DNA of 64,000 nucleotides, taken from positions 229,998 through 293,997 of the forward strand of contig JAGUVW010000011.1 in assembly GCA_020062665.1 (NCBI GenBank). Reading direction: 5' to 3'. Within the stretch, counting starts at the first letter, position 1. Each line of letters starts with the position of its first letter. The position numbers and the translations under genes are program-made. A model generated the notes under the pieces. The model made no database searches. It was not told the DNA's origin and was given only the letters and a program-made list of their open reading frames with translations. Shown piece by piece: positions 61,462-64,000 of this stretch. This DNA comes from Pseudomonadales bacterium. GTDB lineage: Bacteria > Pseudomonadota > Gammaproteobacteria > Pseudomonadales > Ketobacteraceae.

Positions 61462-63084
61462 ATGAGCAACGATACCACCATGTGGGGCACGGAACGGCCT
61501 GCCAGTTTCACAACGCAGGTCAGCCGTTACGCGCTCACCATTGCCTATCACCATGACTGGACGCGCATAGGCGCCACCGCCTATCTGGATGTGCTGAGTC
61601 AGGGCGCTTCCGCCACCGTTTCCCGTACCGAGCCCGCCTTTCGTCTGCCCTTCACCCGCACTGAATTCGTGCTCGACGATCGCTACGTCAGCCGCAAACC
61701 GATTTCCATCCAGCAATTGAATGGTCGCCTGCTGATCACACCCCATCCTGAAGGCACCGAGGTGCGGGTGGACGGCGTGATCGTGCGCACACCCACTTAC
61801 GTGTTCGAGGAAAAACTGCAGGCCGGCGTGGTGCTGGAGCTGGGGCGGCGGGTGATTCTGGTGCTGCACAGCCTGTCACCGGATCGTAACAGCGAGCAGA
61901 TGCATCGCATGCTGGGCGTGAGCGAAGGCATCGAGAACGTGCGGCGCGCCGTGGATCGTGTGGCGGATCTGAATGTGCCGGTGCTGATTCGCGGTGAAAC
62001 CGGCACCGGCAAGGAACTGGTGGCCAGCGCGCTGCATAACGCCAGTCCGCGCGCACCCAAACCCATGCTGGCGGTGAACGTGGGCGCCATTCCCGACACG
62101 CTGGCGATTGCCGAACTGTTCGGCGCGCGCAAGGGTTCGTTCACCGGTTCGGTGAAAGATAAACCCGGTTATTTCATTCAGGCCAACGGCAGCACGCTGT
62201 TTCTGGATGAAATCGGCGACGCGCCGGATGAAGTGCAGGTCGCGCTGCTGCGCACGCTGGAAACCGGCGAGGTGCGCCCCGTGGGCAGCGCCGACGCCGT
62301 GAAGGTGGACGTGCGCCTGGTGGCCGCCACCGACGCAGACCTGGAAAGCAAGATGAAGTCGCAGGATTTTCGCAATCCGCTGCTGCAGCGGCTGGCGGGT
62401 TTTGAAATCTGGATTCCACGCCTGGCGCACCGGCGCGCGGACATCGGCCTGCTGCTGGCGGAGTTTCTGCGCTTTGAACTGGCCGCTATAAAGGAAGAAC
62501 GTCACTGGCAGCAGCTGACGCCGGAAAGCGAAAACCTGTGGTACGCCTTCTTCCTTCACGCACTGGATTTCAACTGGCCCGGCAACATCCGCCAGATGCG
62601 CAACATCGCCCGCCAGGTGGCCATTCACAACCGGCTGGCATCCTTCATCAGCATTCCACCCCGCATCGACGCCATGCTGCAGGAGCGAACGCCCGCTGCC
62701 GAGACCGTCGCGCAAGATACACCGATTCAAGCGGAAGCGACGCCGGCGCCAGCACACCCCTGCGACGACAGCGACGAACCAGCCGCCACACCACGCCGCA
62801 AACCCAGCACCATCGACGAGGCGGAACTGATCCAGGCCCTCGAAGCCCAGCGCTGGGATCTGAAGAACACCGCCGACGTGCTGAATATTTCCCGCGCCGC
62901 GCTTTATAAAATGATCGAAGCCAATCCCCACGTGCGCAAGGCCGGTGACATCAGCGTGGACGAACTCACCCGCACCTATCAGCGCTGCAACGGCAACCTG
63001 GAGCAGATGGTGGACGCGTTGAAGGTGTCGAAGGCTGCGCTGAAGCGGCGCATCAACGAACTGGCCATCGGCTCGGCGGGTTGA
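61462..63084 (+). CDS. FHA-AAA+ sigma54-type transcriptional activator of T6SS
   Basis: The 540-residue protein has an N-terminal FHA phosphothreonine-reading domain (about 30-130; FVLDDRYVSRKPISIQQLNG), a AAA+ domain with Walker A RGETGTGKE, sigma54 loop RKGSFTGS, Walker B TLFLDEIGD and finger region PLLQRLAGFEIWIPR, and a C-terminal part with two Fis-like helix-turn-helix units (DLKNTADVLNISRAALYKMI and NLEQMVDALKVSKAALKRRI). The loop is GSFTGS rather than GAFTGA. It probably activates the sigma54-like hcp promoters in response to threonine phosphorylation. ATG 61462 is the first plausible start; the upstream extension is not protein-like. Confidence 0.9.
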   Translation: MSNDTTMWGTERPASFTTQVSRYALTIAYHHDWTRIGATAYLDVLSQGASATVSRTEPAFRLPFTRTEFVLDDRYVSRKPISIQQLNGRLLITPHPEGTEVRVDGVIVRTPTYVFEEKLQAGVVLELGRRVILVLHSLSPDRNSEQMHRMLGVSEGIENVRRAVDRVADLNVPVLIRGETGTGKELVASALHNASPRAPKPMLAVNVGAIPDTLAIAELFGARKGSFTGSVKDKPGYFIQANGSTLFLDEIGDAPDEVQVALLRTLETGEVRPVGSADAVKVDVRLVAATDADLESKMKSQDFRNPLLQRLAGFEIWIPRLAHRRADIGLLLAEFLRFELAAIKEERHWQQLTPESENLWYAFFLHALDFNWPGNIRQMRNIARQVAIHNRLASFISIPPRIDAMLQERTPAAETVAQDTPIQAEATPAPAHPCDDSDEPAATPRRKPSTIDEAELIQALEAQRWDLKNTADVLNISRAALYKMIEANPHVRKAGDISVDELTRTYQRCNGNLEQMVDALKVSKAALKRRINELAIGSAG

Positions 63085-63258
63085 ACGTGAATCCCGCACA
63101 GTTCCAGCCGGCAGGAAACACACAACACGCACCCGGTGCAGATACTGGCAACGATCCTGCAAAACAACCGGCCTCCCGCACGCACGTTTTAAACCTGCGA
63201 GCATGGGATATACTCAACAATCACCCATTCACCCGATGATGTAGCCCAACACAGCACT

Positions 63259-64000
63259 ATGATGACAACTCTGCGATTGACGGTGATCAGCGCACCCGCC
63301 GACAGCCCCCTGACGGGACAGAACCTGGATATATCTGTCGCCGGCTCCACCCTGGGCCGGGGCGGTTCCAATGCCATCGTGCTGCCGGATCACGAGCGCA
63401 TCGTGTCCACCCGTCACGCCAGCATCCGCCACGACCTGGGCCAGTTCGTCCTCACCGATCACAGCACCAACGGCACCTTCCTCAATGAAAGCCCCACGCC
63501 CATCGGGCCGGAAAAGTCCGTACCGCTGCAGAATGGCGACATCATCGGCATGGGCAAATACCGCATGAAGGTGAGCCTGCAGCAACCGGCCGCTCCGGCG
63601 CCGGTACCGTCCGGCCCCGCGTTTCTGGATGACCTGGGAATCGTCTCCACCCATCCCTCGCAGCCGGAGCCGGCAGGCGCCAACGCCGGTCTGGATGATT
63701 TCGACAAATGGCTGGAACCCCAGGCCACGCCGCCCGCCCAGCAGCAACCGCTGTGGGGCATTTCCAATGTGGAACATGCGGTGTCCGGCGGCTTCGATGA
63801 CATCAGTGATCCGCTCGCAGCCATCGAAAAGGCCCAGCAGAGCGACGACCTGTTCGCCAGCAGCCCCGCCAGCCTGGATGACGATCCCGACTGGTGGAAG
63901 GGCAGCCAGGGCGACAATGCCGCTCCGCTGAATCAGGCGTTCACTGCGCCGCGTCCGGTGGTGCCGGAGCCGACACCCGCACCCTTTGCGCCGCCGGTGC
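63259..64000 (+). CDS. tagH: T6SS FHA-domain protein TagH, truncated by window end
   Basis: The visible 247 residues start MMTTLRLTVISAPADSPLTG and form an FHA domain (SLGRG-like GSTLGRGGSNAIVLPD, STRHASIRHDLGQFVLTDHS, TNGTFLNES), followed by a Pro/Ala/Asp-rich linker with short conserved patches (FDDISDPLAAIEKAQQ, DDDPDWW). This is the plan of the T6SS-associated FHA protein TagH/Fha, which joins the PpkA-PppA threonine phosphorylation switch that triggers T6SS assembly. The gene continues beyond 64000. It follows the FHA-type activator by about 175 bases. Confidence 0.85.
   Translation, partial: MMTTLRLTVISAPADSPLTGQNLDISVAGSTLGRGGSNAIVLPDHERIVSTRHASIRHDLGQFVLTDHSTNGTFLNESPTPIGPEKSVPLQNGDIIGMGKYRMKVSLQQPAAPAPVPSGPAFLDDLGIVSTHPSQPEPAGANAGLDDFDKWLEPQATPPAQQQPLWGISNVEHAVSGGFDDISDPLAAIEKAQQSDDLFASSPASLDDDPDWWKGSQGDNAAPLNQAFTAPRPVVPEPTPAPFAPPV

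Overview
The window is a dense, roughly 58-60% GC bacterial chromosome segment. Gene content and the conserved blocks cca-folM-folK-folB-plsY-tsaD and rpsU-yqeY-dnaG-rpoD point to a gammaproteobacterium. A wax-ester pair (Marinobacter-type fatty acyl reductase plus WS/DGAT), a FabR-like regulator and paired acyl-CoA dehydrogenases suggest a marine, lipid- or hydrocarbon-using relative of Marinobacter, Alcanivorax or Ketobacter. The genus is inference only.

Layout: 1-2.8 kb, end of heme A synthase (ctaA), heme O synthase (cyoE) and an autotransporter. 2.9-9.7 kb, a small unknown protein, a two-gene acyl-CoA dehydrogenase operon, a TPR-like periplasmic protein, a PilZ protein and the lytic transglycosylase Slt. 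9.7-20.3 kb, a serine beta-lactamase-like esterase, two AarF/UbiB-type kinases, an epimerase/acyltransferase pair, an MltC-like transglycosylase with a lipoprotein, and a periplasmic MORN-repeat protein. 20.4-24.7 kb, the wax-ester operon facing a FabR-like TetR regulator, with a palindromic operator abutting the operon's -10 box. 24.7-36.2 kb, a methyltransferase/EamA pair preceded by a short promoter-smORF-terminator unit, then tRNA maturation, folate, phospholipid and macromolecular-synthesis genes and tRNA-Ile2(CAU).

36.2-43.8 kb is the most unusual region: an RtcR-controlled RNA-repair locus. rtcB, a tRNA-like RNA with a CAU anticodon arm but no CCA end, a slipin/SPFH protein and two RlaP-type nucleotidyltransferases lie on the minus strand behind a sigma54 promoter. 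The activator gene rtcR is divergent. Downstream of rtcR a nearly identical sigma54 promoter precedes a 62-codon ORF and a terminator, a candidate new member of the regulon. An HNH nuclease follows.

43.8-53.0 kb is a six-gene minus-strand signalling operon: porin, PstS-like binding protein, hybrid histidine kinase with three receivers, CheR, CheB and a REC-PAS-GGDEF-EAL protein. 53.2-56.4 kb holds a ribbon-helix-helix regulator with an operator over its own promoter, a third AarF-type kinase and an epimerase. 56.6-64 kb opens a type VI secretion cluster: DUF6931-like protein, two hcp copies, vgrG, PAAR, an FHA-AAA+ sigma54-type activator and a truncated TagH-like FHA protein. Both hcp genes carry matching sigma54-like promoters and matching TGAC-N2-GTCA sites about 110 bp upstream. 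All family assignments come from reading the sequence and from memory of the families; no database search was possible.
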